Positions 1 through 6,607 are shown, numbered from the stretch's first letter. The stretch is DNA of 35,241 bases from Nitrospirae bacterium MYbin6 (GCA_002753305.1 PEAC01000021.1:1-35241); one strand, 5' to 3'. Notes: generated by a model not told the origin, from the letters alone. Numbers and translations are program-made.

Positions 1-112
1 TAAGGACTTGGGACGTACACCCGCCCCTTTGGGGCCTGGGCTATGAAAAATATAAGGACTTGCTGTAACTTAAAAAAGGCAAATTTTTGTCTTGACAATT
101 GGGTCCACTATA
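1..112 (-). mobile_element. Terminal segment of an insertion element (left arm of a window-spanning inverted repeat)
   Basis: Positions 7-112 are the reverse complement of 35133-35238; read base by base, only one mismatch was found in 106 bp. Homology stops abruptly on both sides at the TATA of positions 109-112. On this side the neighbour is a decapitated restriction gene, on the other side an IS66 tnpC tail, so this is the boundary of a multicopy element. The boundary sequence (GTGGACCC followed by GTCAAGAC) resembles IS3-family ends, but that is only a resemblance. Reading rightward, both copies keep an open frame ending GLGYEKYKDLL and a stop at 66-68, which could be a transposase C-terminus. 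The rest of the element lies outside the window. Confidence 0.6.
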
Positions 113-113
113 G

Positions 114-443
114 TTTAAGGATGCCTATTTGATCCGCAATGAACGGCATTTCAAGATATATAACTTTTACGACGGCAGACCTCTTGAGCCTGATTTTCTG
201 CTTTATCTTATTGGCAAGGAAAAGAAGGACACCATGTACTATCAAGTATTCATTGAACCAAAAGGTGGACACCTTCTCAAGAATGACGCATGGAAGGAAC
301 AAATGCTTGCCAGTCTGAAGGATAAGGCTGTTATAGATCAGTTATGGACAGATAAAAAATACGTTGTCTGGGGGATGCCGTTCTTTAATAGTGACCAGAG
401 GATGTCTGAATTTGAAGCGGCATTCAAAACGTTTATTGAATAA
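114..443 (+). pseudogene. C-terminal fragment of a type III restriction / DEAD-box helicase (Res-like) protein
   Basis: About 109 residues are readable from just after the mobile-element boundary to the TAA at 441-443. The fragment carries motifs typical of the C-terminus of type III restriction subunits and related helicases: YLIRNERHFK, then EPDFLLYL, then YYQVFIEPKGGHLL, and a closing WGMPFF block. There is no start codon with a ribosome site. The frame is entered directly from the element through a TAG at 111-113, so the helicase motor and everything upstream were lost. No partner methyltransferase gene is visible. I read it as a remnant of a defence gene truncated by insertion. It could alternatively be the end of an orphan DEAD/DEAH helicase with the same nuclease-like tail. 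Confidence 0.65.
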
Positions 444-491
444 GGTTTGGTGGCCGTGATTTATACAGCGAGAAATCCAGCGCATCAAGGG

Positions 492-520
492 TTGACAATT
501 TTATGATATTAAAGTAATAT
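492..520 (+). promoter_or_regulatory. Sigma-70-type promoter for tusA
   Basis: TTGACA at 492-497 and TAATAT at 515-520 are separated by exactly 17 bases. The site lies about 70 bp before the tusA start and downstream of the restriction-gene remnant, so tusA probably has its own transcript. Confidence 0.6.
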
Positions 521-589
521 ATCCCTATCTGGTAATAACGGCAGTTAATGGCCATTGGCCAATATAAAATAAATGTTGTGGAGGTTGTG

Positions 590-826
590 ATGGCAGACAT
601 AAAGCCCGATGAAATACTTGATACCAAGGGACTGAATTGCCCGATGCCTGTTTTAAAGACGAAAAAGGCCATTGATGGCATGGCTTCAGGCAAGGTACTT
701 GAGGTGCAGTCAACCGATGCAGGTTCAAAATCAGATATTCCTGCCCTTCTGAACAGATTGGGCCATGAACTTCTCGATACAAAAGAAAACGGAAACGTGA
801 TATCGTTTTTTATTAAAAAGGCATAA
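590..826 (+). CDS. tusA: TusA/SirA-family sulfur carrier protein
   Basis: A 78-residue protein, the usual length of the family. It has the diagnostic Cys-Pro-X-Pro motif in LNCPMPVLKTKKAI near residues 16-29. In TusA-like proteins this Cys carries a persulfide that is handed on for tRNA thiolation, molybdenum cofactor or dissimilatory sulfur metabolism. The second half (KVLEVQSTDAGSKSDIPALL) gives the expected beta-alpha-beta fold. I chose the ATG at 590, with GGAGG at 580-584 just upstream; an ATG at 548 lacks a ribosome site and would add a non-homologous leader. A promoter lies at 492-520. No sulfur-oxidation or tusBCD genes are adjacent, so the recipient cannot be named. The symbol denotes the family rather than a proven orthologue. 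Confidence 0.88.
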   Translation: MADIKPDEILDTKGLNCPMPVLKTKKAIDGMASGKVLEVQSTDAGSKSDIPALLNRLGHELLDTKENGNVISFFIKKA

Positions 827-1129
827 GAAAAGAAGTATCGTACCGATTAAACATATTACCGATTTATACCGACAAGTATGGGAATGGGGTTTCCCATGCA
901 TTAATACCTGTGTGAATTTGCAAGGCCTTGGGAGGCAGCGTAAATCGGTGAACTTAGCGCTAAAGAAAACGTACTCTGGAATGTGGGGCATGTATGCATG
1001 TGGAGTGCATGTGTCCCGCACCCCAGTTCCCGGTATGGATGTCTGGATGAGATATCAACCCGTTTCCGCGGAGTTTCAACCGGGTGATGGCAGTGTCCTG
1101 CCGGGGATGCCACTGGAAATTAATTTTTT
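827..1129 (+). other. Non-coding interval with several hairpin-forming segments
   Basis: No convincing gene is present; the short frames here have no recognisable motifs. A hairpin ATGGGAA-TGGGG-TTTCCCAT starts near 879 and could end the tusA transcript, although it lacks a T-run. Around 970-1030 a G-rich arm (GTGGGG) can face a C-rich arm (GCACCCC) across an inner ATGCAT/TGCATG-rich stretch. Near 1092-1118 GGCAG and CTGCC face each other. The region could be a structured leader of the lytic transglycosylase gene or a small RNA, but I recognise no known RNA family. Confidence 0.3.
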
Positions 1130-2113
1130 ATGTCCACATCAGACATGCTGAGATCATTAAATAAAGGCATTATAGCGGCCATTGCAGCTGCTGCAATATG
1201 TGTTGCAGTTTCTGCAGACGCCGATATTTATAAGTTCGTAGACGCAAACGGGATTGTCCACTATACGGATGTACCAAAAAGTTCCAGGTATGTGGTATTG
1301 TTCAAGTCAGCCCCGGCTAAATCGACGCCAACTGCCACAAAGAATCCGCCCAAAGAGGCCTCAACCGCCGGGTCCGATAAATCGAAACCAGCCGCACCGG
1401 CGGCAAGTGCCGAAAGGCCAGGCACTGTCCAAGAGCCAAAGGCAGCTGCATCCGCAACCCCTGTGCCTTCTGCAACCCCTGTGCCTTCTGCAACCCCTGT
1501 GCCGCCAACCCCTGTGCCCGGCAAAGACCCCGTTACGGGAGCTGCCGCCACCCAGGCAAGCAATACCGCAAAGCAGACCTCACTCTTTAAGAGCTACGAG
1601 GAAATCGTACAACAAAAGGCAACCGAACACAACCTTGACCCAGGCCTCATAAAGGCGGTAATCAGGGCCGAGTCGAACTGGAACAGCACCGCGCTATCCC
1701 CAAAAGGTGCCATGGGGCTGATGCAGCTTATGCCGGGCACGGCAAGCCTGCTCAGTGTCAATAACCCCTATGACCCCGTGGAGAACATCGACGGCGGCGT
1801 CAGATATTTGAAATACCTGTTGACTAAATTCAACGGTGACGTCTCCTTAGCCCTGGCTGGATACAATGCCGGCCCCAATGCCGTTGACCGCTATGGGGCA
1901 ATCCCTCCATACGCGGAGACCAAGGAGTACGTGGCAAAGGTGTTAAACTCATACAAGGGCGGCAATTATCTGCCCTACTACCCCAGATTGCTCAATCAAA
2001 CTGCCGTGCAAAACACTGGCACCCGGATATTCAGGGTAGCCATGTCAGATGGCACAGTGCTCTATACGAACACCCCGCAGAACTCAAATCCTCCGATATC
2101 GGGAAGGTTTTAG
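1130..2113 (+). CDS. Secreted lytic transglycosylase (SLT domain) with N-terminal DUF4124-like module
   Basis: The N-terminus has a signal peptide (about residues 6-31, rich in Ala/Ile) followed by a DUF4124-like segment, DIYKFVDANGIVHYTDVP. A Pro/Ala/Thr-rich linker (about 65-150) follows, then a goose-lysozyme-type SLT domain (about 155-285). Visible SLT landmarks are VIRAESNWN with the catalytic Glu, the GAMGLMQLMPGTA block and ALAGYNAGPNAV. It would cleave the glycan strands of peptidoglycan in the periplasm, either for remodelling or to let large machines through the wall. A C-terminal IFRVAMSDGTVLYTNTP echoes the N-terminal DUF4124-like motif, so both ends may form similar small beta-modules. 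Another ATG at 1145 is possible and would still leave a good signal peptide. nadA starts four bases after the stop. Confidence 0.9.
   Translation: MSTSDMLRSLNKGIIAAIAAAAICVAVSADADIYKFVDANGIVHYTDVPKSSRYVVLFKSAPAKSTPTATKNPPKEASTAGSDKSKPAAPAASAERPGTVQEPKAAASATPVPSATPVPSATPVPPTPVPGKDPVTGAAATQASNTAKQTSLFKSYEEIVQQKATEHNLDPGLIKAVIRAESNWNSTALSPKGAMGLMQLMPGTASLLSVNNPYDPVENIDGGVRYLKYLLTKFNGDVSLALAGYNAGPNAVDRYGAIPPYAETKEYVAKVLNSYKGGNYLPYYPRLLNQTAVQNTGTRIFRVAMSDGTVLYTNTPQNSNPPISGRF
1451..1504 (+). repeat. Three tandem 18-bp units in the transglycosylase linker
   Basis: Units 1451-1468, 1469-1486 and 1487-1504 are nearly identical and encode Ser-Ala-Thr-Pro-Val-Pro. A partial fourth unit follows. Such in-frame minisatellites in linkers often change copy number between strains. 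Confidence 0.9.
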
Positions 2114-2116
2114 GCC

Positions 2117-3091
2117 TTGAGCGAATCCCTGAAGGATCAGATACAAAAACTGAAGGCTCAGAGAAATGCGATAATCCTTGCCCATAACTACCAGAGGGAC
2201 GAGGTACAGGAGATTGCCGACCTGACGGGTGATTCCCTGGAGCTGTCAAGAAAGGCGGCGGCAACCGGCTGCGACGTAATAGTGTTTTGCGGCGTGAACT
2301 TTATGGCCGAGAGTGCCTCGATTCTCTCGCCGGACAAGGTGGTACTCCTGACGGCATTCGATGCCTTTTGTCCGATGGCTGATATGATAAGTACCGGCAT
2401 GGAGAGGGAGTTATATGGGGCATTCCCCGGGTATAAGGACCCGCCACGGTATGTATATCCGGTTGAATATACCCTGCGCGATATAAAAAAAGACTACCCC
2501 TGTGTACCGGTCGTCTCCTATGTAAACACAACAGCCGAGGTAAAGGCTGAAAGCGATATATGCTGTACATCGGCGAATGTCGTAGAAGTTATCGATTCAC
2601 TCCCCGATGAGCGGGTAATCTGCGTACCGGATAAGAATTTATCTGCGTGGGCGGCAAAGAACACTAAAAAAGAGGTAATCTCCTGGGATGGCTACTGCCA
2701 CGTACACGACAGAGTAAGGCCGTCAGATGTCGAAAAGGCGAGGAGGGCCTATCCCGATGCCCTGTTTATGGCCCACCCTGAGTGCAGGCTTGACATTCTT
2801 GAGATGGCAGATAACGTTACCAGCACCTCTGGGATGCTGAGATATGCGGCAAAATCCTCCGCGAAGGAGTTTATCGTTGGAACGGAGATTGGGCTGCTTT
2901 ACAGGCTGAGAAAGGAAAACCCGGACAAGATGTTTTACCCCCTTAGAAAGGACATGGTGTGCCCGAATATGAAAAAAACCACACTCGAATCCGTATATAA
3001 CGCGCTTAAAGAGATGAAACACGTAATAAAAGTGGGCGGTAAAATAAGGGAATCGGCATGGAAGGCTCTCAATAGAATGCTTTCACTCTAA
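2117..3091 (+). CDS. nadA: Quinolinate synthase NadA
   Basis: Catalyses condensation of iminoaspartate with dihydroxyacetone phosphate to quinolinate in de novo NAD synthesis, using a 4Fe-4S cluster. At 324 residues it is a typical short bacterial NadA. The three cluster cysteines appear at about C85 (FDAFCPMADM), C150 (DICCTSANVV) and C282 (MVCPNMKKTTL). Other family signatures are AHNYQRDEVQEIAD, GDSLELSRKAA, CGVNFMAESA, VNTTAEVKAESD and HPECRLDILEMAD. A stretch of roughly 15 extra residues around GYKDPPRYVYPVEY sits between the first cluster Cys and the YVNT strand. The start is TTG at 2117, four bases after the transglycosylase stop, which suggests co-transcription. nadB and nadC are not in the window. 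Confidence 0.96.
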   Translation: MSESLKDQIQKLKAQRNAIILAHNYQRDEVQEIADLTGDSLELSRKAAATGCDVIVFCGVNFMAESASILSPDKVVLLTAFDAFCPMADMISTGMERELYGAFPGYKDPPRYVYPVEYTLRDIKKDYPCVPVVSYVNTTAEVKAESDICCTSANVVEVIDSLPDERVICVPDKNLSAWAAKNTKKEVISWDGYCHVHDRVRPSDVEKARRAYPDALFMAHPECRLDILEMADNVTSTSGMLRYAAKSSAKEFIVGTEIGLLYRLRKENPDKMFYPLRKDMVCPNMKKTTLESVYNALKEMKHVIKVGGKIRESAWKALNRMLSL

Positions 3092-3093
3092 AC

Positions 3094-3112
3094 GCGGCAC
3101 CCCCCGTGCCGC
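3094..3112 (+). terminator. GC-rich hairpin after nadA
   Basis: GCGGCAC (3094-3100), a five-C loop, and GTGCCGC (3106-3112) form a perfect 7-bp stem three bases after the nadA stop. There is no strong T-run, so it is a weak or factor-dependent terminator, or a 3' end stabiliser. Confidence 0.5.
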
Positions 3113-3170
3113 CAGTAAATTTATACAATGAAAAATGTATCGGCTTTAATGTAAAATACAGCTACTGCCC

Positions 3171-3536
3171 ATGAAGAAGGTAATAATGATAATAGACGAC
3201 TCCGCCAGCGTAAGGCAGCTTGTCAATATGACACTGGCTAATGCCGGGCACGAGGTAGTAGAGGCTGTAGACGGAAGCGACGCCCTTGATAAATTAAAGG
3301 GTGTTAAGGCCGATATGATGTTCGTAGACGTTAACATGCCGAAGATTGACGGGCTTGAGTTTATTAAACAGGCCCGCATCATGCCAAACTGCCGCTTTAT
3401 CCCTATCATTATGCTGACCACGGAGGCACATGTCTCTAAGAGGCACGAGGGGAAATTGGCAGGGGCCACCGGATGGATAATAAAACCGTTCAAGCCTGAG
3501 CAGCTATTAACCATCGTGAATAAATTTTTGGGCTGA
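3171..3536 (+). CDS. Single-domain CheY-like response regulator
   Basis: A 121-residue stand-alone receiver domain. The acidic pocket (D9, D10), phospho-acceptor Asp (about D53 in FVDVNMPK), switch Thr (MLTTEA, about T83-T84) and conserved Lys (IIKPF, about K105) are all present, so it should be phosphorylatable. It has no output domain and resembles CheY proteins of chemotaxis arrays. The next gene downstream is a motility protein with a sigma-28-type promoter, then ParA, so a role in motility control is likely. No histidine kinase is in the window. The nearest phosphotransfer-type gene (at 16989) lacks its active His. Confidence 0.9.
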   Translation: MKKVIMIIDDSASVRQLVNMTLANAGHEVVEAVDGSDALDKLKGVKADMMFVDVNMPKIDGLEFIKQARIMPNCRFIPIIMLTTEAHVSKRHEGKLAGATGWIIKPFKPEQLLTIVNKFLG

Positions 3537-3537
3537 C

Positions 3538-3565
3538 TTAAGTTTCTATATTTAGCTGCCGATAA
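3538..3565 (+). promoter_or_regulatory. Flagellar sigma-28 (FliA)-type promoter
   Basis: TTAAGTTT (3538-3545) is followed after 12 bases by GCCGATAA (3558-3565), which equals the enterobacterial FliA -10 consensus. Shifting the -35 by one base (TAAGTTTC) gives the canonical 11-base spacing. It starts just after the stop of the receiver gene and lies 73 bp before the YjfB-like motility gene. Confidence 0.75.
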
Positions 3566-3638
3566 GAGCTCTAAACATAGTGAAGCTTGAATCAACAGAA
3601 ACGGGTAAAATATTAAGTGTATAATGGAGGTATGAGCT

Positions 3639-3845
3639 ATGGTAGGTGGAATAGGTTCTTCATCAGGCAATGTTGCAGACAGTGTTAATGTCAATGTTAT
3701 AAAGAAAAATTTAGATATGATGAAAGCCGAAGGTGCGGCAGTCGTTGATCTGATAGATAAGGCCGGCGCTGCAGGGCAGGCAAAAAGCCCTCAAAAGCCA
3801 GCAAACCCCGAAGGCACTGGCGCAGTAGTCAACAAATATGCGTGA
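3639..3845 (+). CDS. YjfB-like putative motility protein
   Basis: A 68-residue protein starting at an ATG preceded by TGGAGG at about 3625-3630. The layout matches the small 'putative motility protein' (YjfB) family: a short N-terminal stretch, an amphipathic helix VNVIKKNLDMMKAEGAAVVDLIDKA (about residues 18-42), a Pro-rich turn and a short C-terminus. Members are found in flagellated bacteria and their exact role is unknown. The upstream sigma-28-type promoter at 3538-3565 independently supports a late flagellar class gene. Ala, Gly and Lys content is high and there is no signal peptide. Family assignment rests on pattern and context because the protein is so short. Confidence 0.65.
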   Translation: MVGGIGSSSGNVADSVNVNVIKKNLDMMKAEGAAVVDLIDKAGAAGQAKSPQKPANPEGTGAVVNKYA

Positions 3846-3880
3846 GTGCTGCCGATGGTTCGTGAGCGCAGCCGATGGTG
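3841..3880 (+). repeat. Tandem 20-bp duplication spanning the motility gene stop
   Basis: 3841-3860 and 3861-3880 match with three mismatches (each reads CGTGAG...GCCGATGGT). The first copy contains the stop codon of the preceding gene. Confidence 0.8.
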
Positions 3881-4037
3881 GCCGAAGCTGTCCAGGCGTC
3901 TGGAGCTATGAAATATCGGAAAAACCTGACTTATTAACTCCCTAATAATAAGCAAGATGGGCAGAGGGCGGGCAAAGGAAGGATACCGGGGTCCCGCAAC
4001 AAAGTGAAGCCGCAGAGAATGAGCATTATCCTGAAGG
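3881..4037 (+). ncRNA. Possible structured RNA / long 3' UTR ahead of a terminator
   Basis: This gene-free stretch lies between the motility gene and parA. The part from about 3955 is purine- and GC-rich and can fold: GGATA (3981-3985) can pair with TATCC (4027-4031) around an inner CGGG/CCCG stem, and a strong intrinsic terminator follows immediately. A known riboswitch class was considered and not confirmed (see rejected items). It may be the 3' end of the sigma-28 transcript or a separate small RNA. Confidence 0.3.
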
Positions 4038-4075
4038 CCGGATACAGGCAGGAGCCTGTGCCCGGTTTTCTTTAT
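4038..4075 (+). terminator. Rho-independent terminator upstream of parA
   Basis: CCGG (4038-4041) pairs with CCGG (4062-4065), and ACAGGC (4044-4049) with GCCTGT (4054-4059), around an AGGA loop. TTTTCTTTAT follows. It separates the motility transcript from the parA promoter. Confidence 0.85.
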
Positions 4076-4088
4076 ATCATAGCCTTAG

Positions 4089-4117
4089 TTGACACTTCTC
4101 ATATACATTTGTTAGAT
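4089..4117 (+). promoter_or_regulatory. Sigma-70-type promoter for parA
   Basis: TTGACA (4089-4094), a 17-base spacer, and TTAGAT (4112-4117), placed 30 bp before the parA start and downstream of the terminator. Confidence 0.6.
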
Positions 4118-4147
4118 TAAACAGTGTTGTAAAAGGAGGACTTTCAT

Positions 4148-4915
4148 GTGGTAACTGTATGTCTGGCTAACCATAAAGGTGGTACGGGAAAGACATCGAT
4201 ATGTATTAACATGGGGGCTTACTTTGCAAAGAAAAAGACCAAGACCCTGATCATCGATATGGACCCACAGGGGCATGTAGCCCCGGGGCTTGGCATTGAA
4301 GTAGGCTATGATGACCGCTCCATAGCCGATGTCCTGTCAAATCAGGAGGATATCACCACTATCATTGCACATTCGCACATAAAGGGACTTGACGTCGCCC
4401 CGTCCAATATCAGGCTCAGCCTCGTAAACGAGACCCTGTACAATTCCTTTAAAAGGGAACGCCGTCTGAGAAAGGCAATGGATAAGATATATAAAGACAA
4501 GACATATGATATAGTGATAATCGACTGTCCCCCGTCGTTAGGCCCTTTGGTTGAAAACACACTGATGGTAGTGGATTATTGCATCATACCATGTGAACCA
4601 TCAAGCCGCTCGATAGATGGGCTTGCCGATTTTATACTCAAACTCAAAGATGTCAGAGAGGGTGAACTCGACTCTAAATGGAATATCGTCATGTCAAGGG
4701 TCAAAAAATCCGCCCGTTTGACTAACGAGGTCATCGACGAAAAACTCTCAGAGTACAAGAACAGGATCTTTAAGACAAAGATTTATGAACGAGAATCTAT
4801 TAACCAGGCACAAATGGCCGGAATCCCTGTTTTTGATTTTCCCAGAGGACAGTTGGCTTCAGAGAACTTCACAAAGTTCGGCAAGGAGGTTGCATCGCGT
4901 TGTCAAATAAAATAA
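4148..4915 (+). CDS. ParA-family (Soj/MinD-like) partition ATPase
   Basis: A 255-residue ATPase of the ParA/MRP superfamily. The deviant Walker A motif KGGTGKT sits at residues 10-16 with both signature lysines. IIDMDPQGH forms the Walker A' strand and IIDCPPSLG the Walker B region. These proteins dimerise on ATP, bind DNA non-specifically and position cargo such as plasmids, chromosomes, chemoreceptor arrays or flagella. The start is GTG at 4148, seven bases after AGGAGGA; the overlapping ATG at 4146 meets a stop at once. No parB or parS is visible. Instead an overlapping gene encodes a novel repeat protein that is probably the partner. Being next to CheY-like and motility genes makes cell-positioning of motility machinery more likely than plasmid partition (inference). 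Confidence 0.9.
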   Translation: MVTVCLANHKGGTGKTSICINMGAYFAKKKTKTLIIDMDPQGHVAPGLGIEVGYDDRSIADVLSNQEDITTIIAHSHIKGLDVAPSNIRLSLVNETLYNSFKRERRLRKAMDKIYKDKTYDIVIIDCPPSLGPLVENTLMVVDYCIIPCEPSSRSIDGLADFILKLKDVREGELDSKWNIVMSRVKKSARLTNEVIDEKLSEYKNRIFKTKIYERESINQAQMAGIPVFDFPRGQLASENFTKFGKEVASRCQIK

Positions 4916-5514
4916 AGAACCTGATGGCAGGAGGCCGCTCACGCCTCGAAAAAGATAAAACAACAGCTCCAAAGAACAAAACCAAGCATAAACGCCAGCC
5001 AATACTGAAATCTGAGACACAATCCGAGGCCCCGAGGCCCCAGCCAGAAAAAGAAGAAATCTCTGCGGCACCGGAGCCACAACCAAAAAAAGAAGAAATC
5101 TCCGAGGCGCCGATACAACAGCCGAAAAAAGAGGAAATCTCCATGGCCGTGCCGCCCCAGCCCACTAACGGCTACCCTGACGATATCAGACTCAATAACC
5201 TGACCCCTCAGATGCGCGAGAGCCTTCGGATAGTTATGAAAAACAACATCTCACCCGAGTGTATGAAGGCCATTGAGGCAATGTCCACAGACAATAAAGA
5301 CTTTATGCCCTCGTTTATCAAATTAGGCCCCCACGCGATGGCAGCCTTTTGCAATATCGCCAAAGACGAGGACTATGTTATAACCACAAAGATAAAACTC
5401 ATCTCCCTGTTAAACAGAATAAGCCGCAACGAGATAGTCCATAAAATATTCAGGCGCGTTGGGGCGGCAATTGAGGCCATGCGCCGCCTTAAGGACCTCT
5501 TACTGATTCAGTAG
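4900..5514 (+). CDS. Uncharacterised ParA-linked protein: basic N-terminus, KEEIS repeats, helical C-terminal domain
   Basis: Not a family I recognise. The start is TTG at 4900, ten bases after AAGGAGG (4883-4889), and overlaps the end of parA by 16 bp, implying translational coupling. An ATG at 4924 is the alternative. Of 204 residues, about 1-33 are strongly basic (GGRSRLEKDK, KNKTKHKR). Residues 47-85 are three 13-residue repeats of the form PQPKKEEISxAP. From about 93 to the end there is a predicted mainly helical domain (LTPQMRESLRIVMKNN, IKLGPHAMAAFCNIAK, NEIVHKIFRRVGAAIEAMRRLKDLL). Basic N-terminal tails of ParB-like partners stimulate ParA ATPase, so a role as ParA adaptor, with the C-terminal domain binding cargo, is a reasonable inference. 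No membrane segment or signal peptide. Confidence 0.8.
   Translation: MSNKIKNLMAGGRSRLEKDKTTAPKNKTKHKRQPILKSETQSEAPRPQPEKEEISAAPEPQPKKEEISEAPIQQPKKEEISMAVPPQPTNGYPDDIRLNNLTPQMRESLRIVMKNNISPECMKAIEAMSTDNKDFMPSFIKLGPHAMAAFCNIAKDEDYVITTKIKLISLLNRISRNEIVHKIFRRVGAAIEAMRRLKDLLLIQ
5038..5154 (+). repeat. Three in-frame 39-bp tandem repeats
   Basis: Units 5038-5076, 5077-5115 and 5116-5154 each encode a 13-residue Pro/Glu/Lys segment containing KEEIS. The DNA has diverged between units while the protein motif stayed, which points to selection on the peptide. Confidence 0.85.
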
Positions 5515-5519
5515 GCACT

Positions 5520-6455
5520 ATGGCCGTTGAGTTTCCCGTAACCGAGGCAGAAAAGGGACAGAGGCTTGATGTATTTCTCTCGTCTAAGACCTGTCTTACG
5601 CGCTCGCAAATTACCAAACTCCTCAAAGACGCCCATATATCGCTAAACGGCCAGATACTAAGGCACGGCTGCAAAATCCGCCCCGGCGACATTGCCGCGG
5701 TGGATTTCCAACCACCACAAGACGGGCAGCTGATCCCCCAGGACATAGAAATCGGCATCTGCTACGAGGACAAACACCTTATAGTAGTGGACAAACCCCC
5801 GGGTATGCCAATGTATCCCGCTGCGGGGCACAGCAGCGGCACGCTGATGAATGCCGTTAAGTGGAGGGTTGAGACTCTGGCCCCGGTAGGTGGGCCGCTG
5901 CGCCCGGGCGTTGTCCATCGAATCGATAAAGACACCTCTGGCCTTGTTGTGATAGCCCTTGATGGCCCTTCTTATTACAGCTTGGTCGAACAGTTTAAGG
6001 GCCGGAGCATCAAACGAAGATACCTTGCGCTGATATACGGCTCGATGATGGCCTCTAAGGGCGAGATAACTCTGCCCATAGGGCGCTCCCAATCGGACAG
6101 AAAAAAGATGTCAACCAGGTCAAACCGGCACAAACCGGCAATTACGCACTGGCAGACACTAAAGACATTCCGGGGGGCCTCGCTCGTTGAGGCGGTACTG
6201 GCAACCGGCAGGACGCACCAGATAAGGGTGCATTTCTCGGCCGTCGGGCACCCTGTCTTAGGCGACCGGACATATGGCCTGAAGACCTCTGTAGAACACG
6301 GGAAAATCCCCATCCCGCGCCAGATGCTCCATGCCGCCACACTTGGGTTTGTCCATCCTGTGACAGGGCAGTACCTCGAATTTGCCAGCCCCTTACCCGC
6401 GGATATGAATAATACCTGTTCCCTTCTTGAGGCGCAGTGTTATAATAAAAAATGA
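5520..6455 (+). CDS. rluD: RluD-family ribosomal large subunit pseudouridine synthase
   Basis: An N-terminal S4 RNA-binding domain (about residues 11-60, RLDVFLSSKTCLTRSQITKLL) precedes the RluA/RluD catalytic domain. The hallmark HRIDKDTSGLVV contains the catalytic Asp, and later blocks RRYLALIYG, TGRTHQIRVHF and GHPVLGDRTYG are typical. It converts uridines in 23S rRNA (RluD: helix 69) to pseudouridine. At 311 residues the length fits the family. The gene begins five bases after the preceding stop, so it may be read with the parA operon. Its stop overlaps the start of the next small gene (ATGA). Which of RluA, C or D it replaces cannot be decided from sequence alone. Confidence 0.93.
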   Translation: MAVEFPVTEAEKGQRLDVFLSSKTCLTRSQITKLLKDAHISLNGQILRHGCKIRPGDIAAVDFQPPQDGQLIPQDIEIGICYEDKHLIVVDKPPGMPMYPAAGHSSGTLMNAVKWRVETLAPVGGPLRPGVVHRIDKDTSGLVVIALDGPSYYSLVEQFKGRSIKRRYLALIYGSMMASKGEITLPIGRSQSDRKKMSTRSNRHKPAITHWQTLKTFRGASLVEAVLATGRTHQIRVHFSAVGHPVLGDRTYGLKTSVEHGKIPIPRQMLHAATLGFVHPVTGQYLEFASPLPADMNNTCSLLEAQCYNKK

Positions 6456-6607
6456 ACGCGGCAAAAAAAGACACGGACAACCAGCGCGCTAAACCCGGGA
6501 GAACACCACTCAGAGAGGAAAAGGCCGTTTGCGTTAACAAGAACTGTAGGCTGAGAAAGGGCGGCTGCAAGGGCTTTGAAGGCTGCCCGGGCTACAAAAC
6601 TGTATGA
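6452..6607 (+). CDS. Small Cys-rich protein (51 aa), unknown
   Basis: A short frame overlaps the rluD stop by four bases (ATGA), a classic coupling arrangement. It encodes a basic protein whose C-terminal half carries four cysteines spaced C-X4-C-X6-C-X5-C, in CVNKNCRLRKGGCKGFEGC. This looks like a small zinc ribbon or metal-binding knuckle. The stop lies 15 bases before pncC. The N-terminal half is Lys/Arg/Asn-rich and probably disordered. I know no family for it. The ordered cysteines and the tight fit between two real genes argue that it is genuine. Confidence 0.55.
   Translation: MNAAKKDTDNQRAKPGRTPLREEKAVCVNKNCRLRKGGCKGFEGCPGYKTV

Noticed and set aside
912..1151. 79-codon frame before the transglycosylase
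   Set aside because: No homology-like motifs or ribosome site and overlaps the real gene start; treated as non-coding.
3955..4065. Cobalamin or cyclic-di-GMP-I riboswitch
   Set aside because: CCCGCAAC and a GCCGGATACAGGC segment recall the B12 element, and GGGCAAA recalls GEMM, but the other conserved blocks and spacing are missing and the segment ends in a terminator before an independent promoter.
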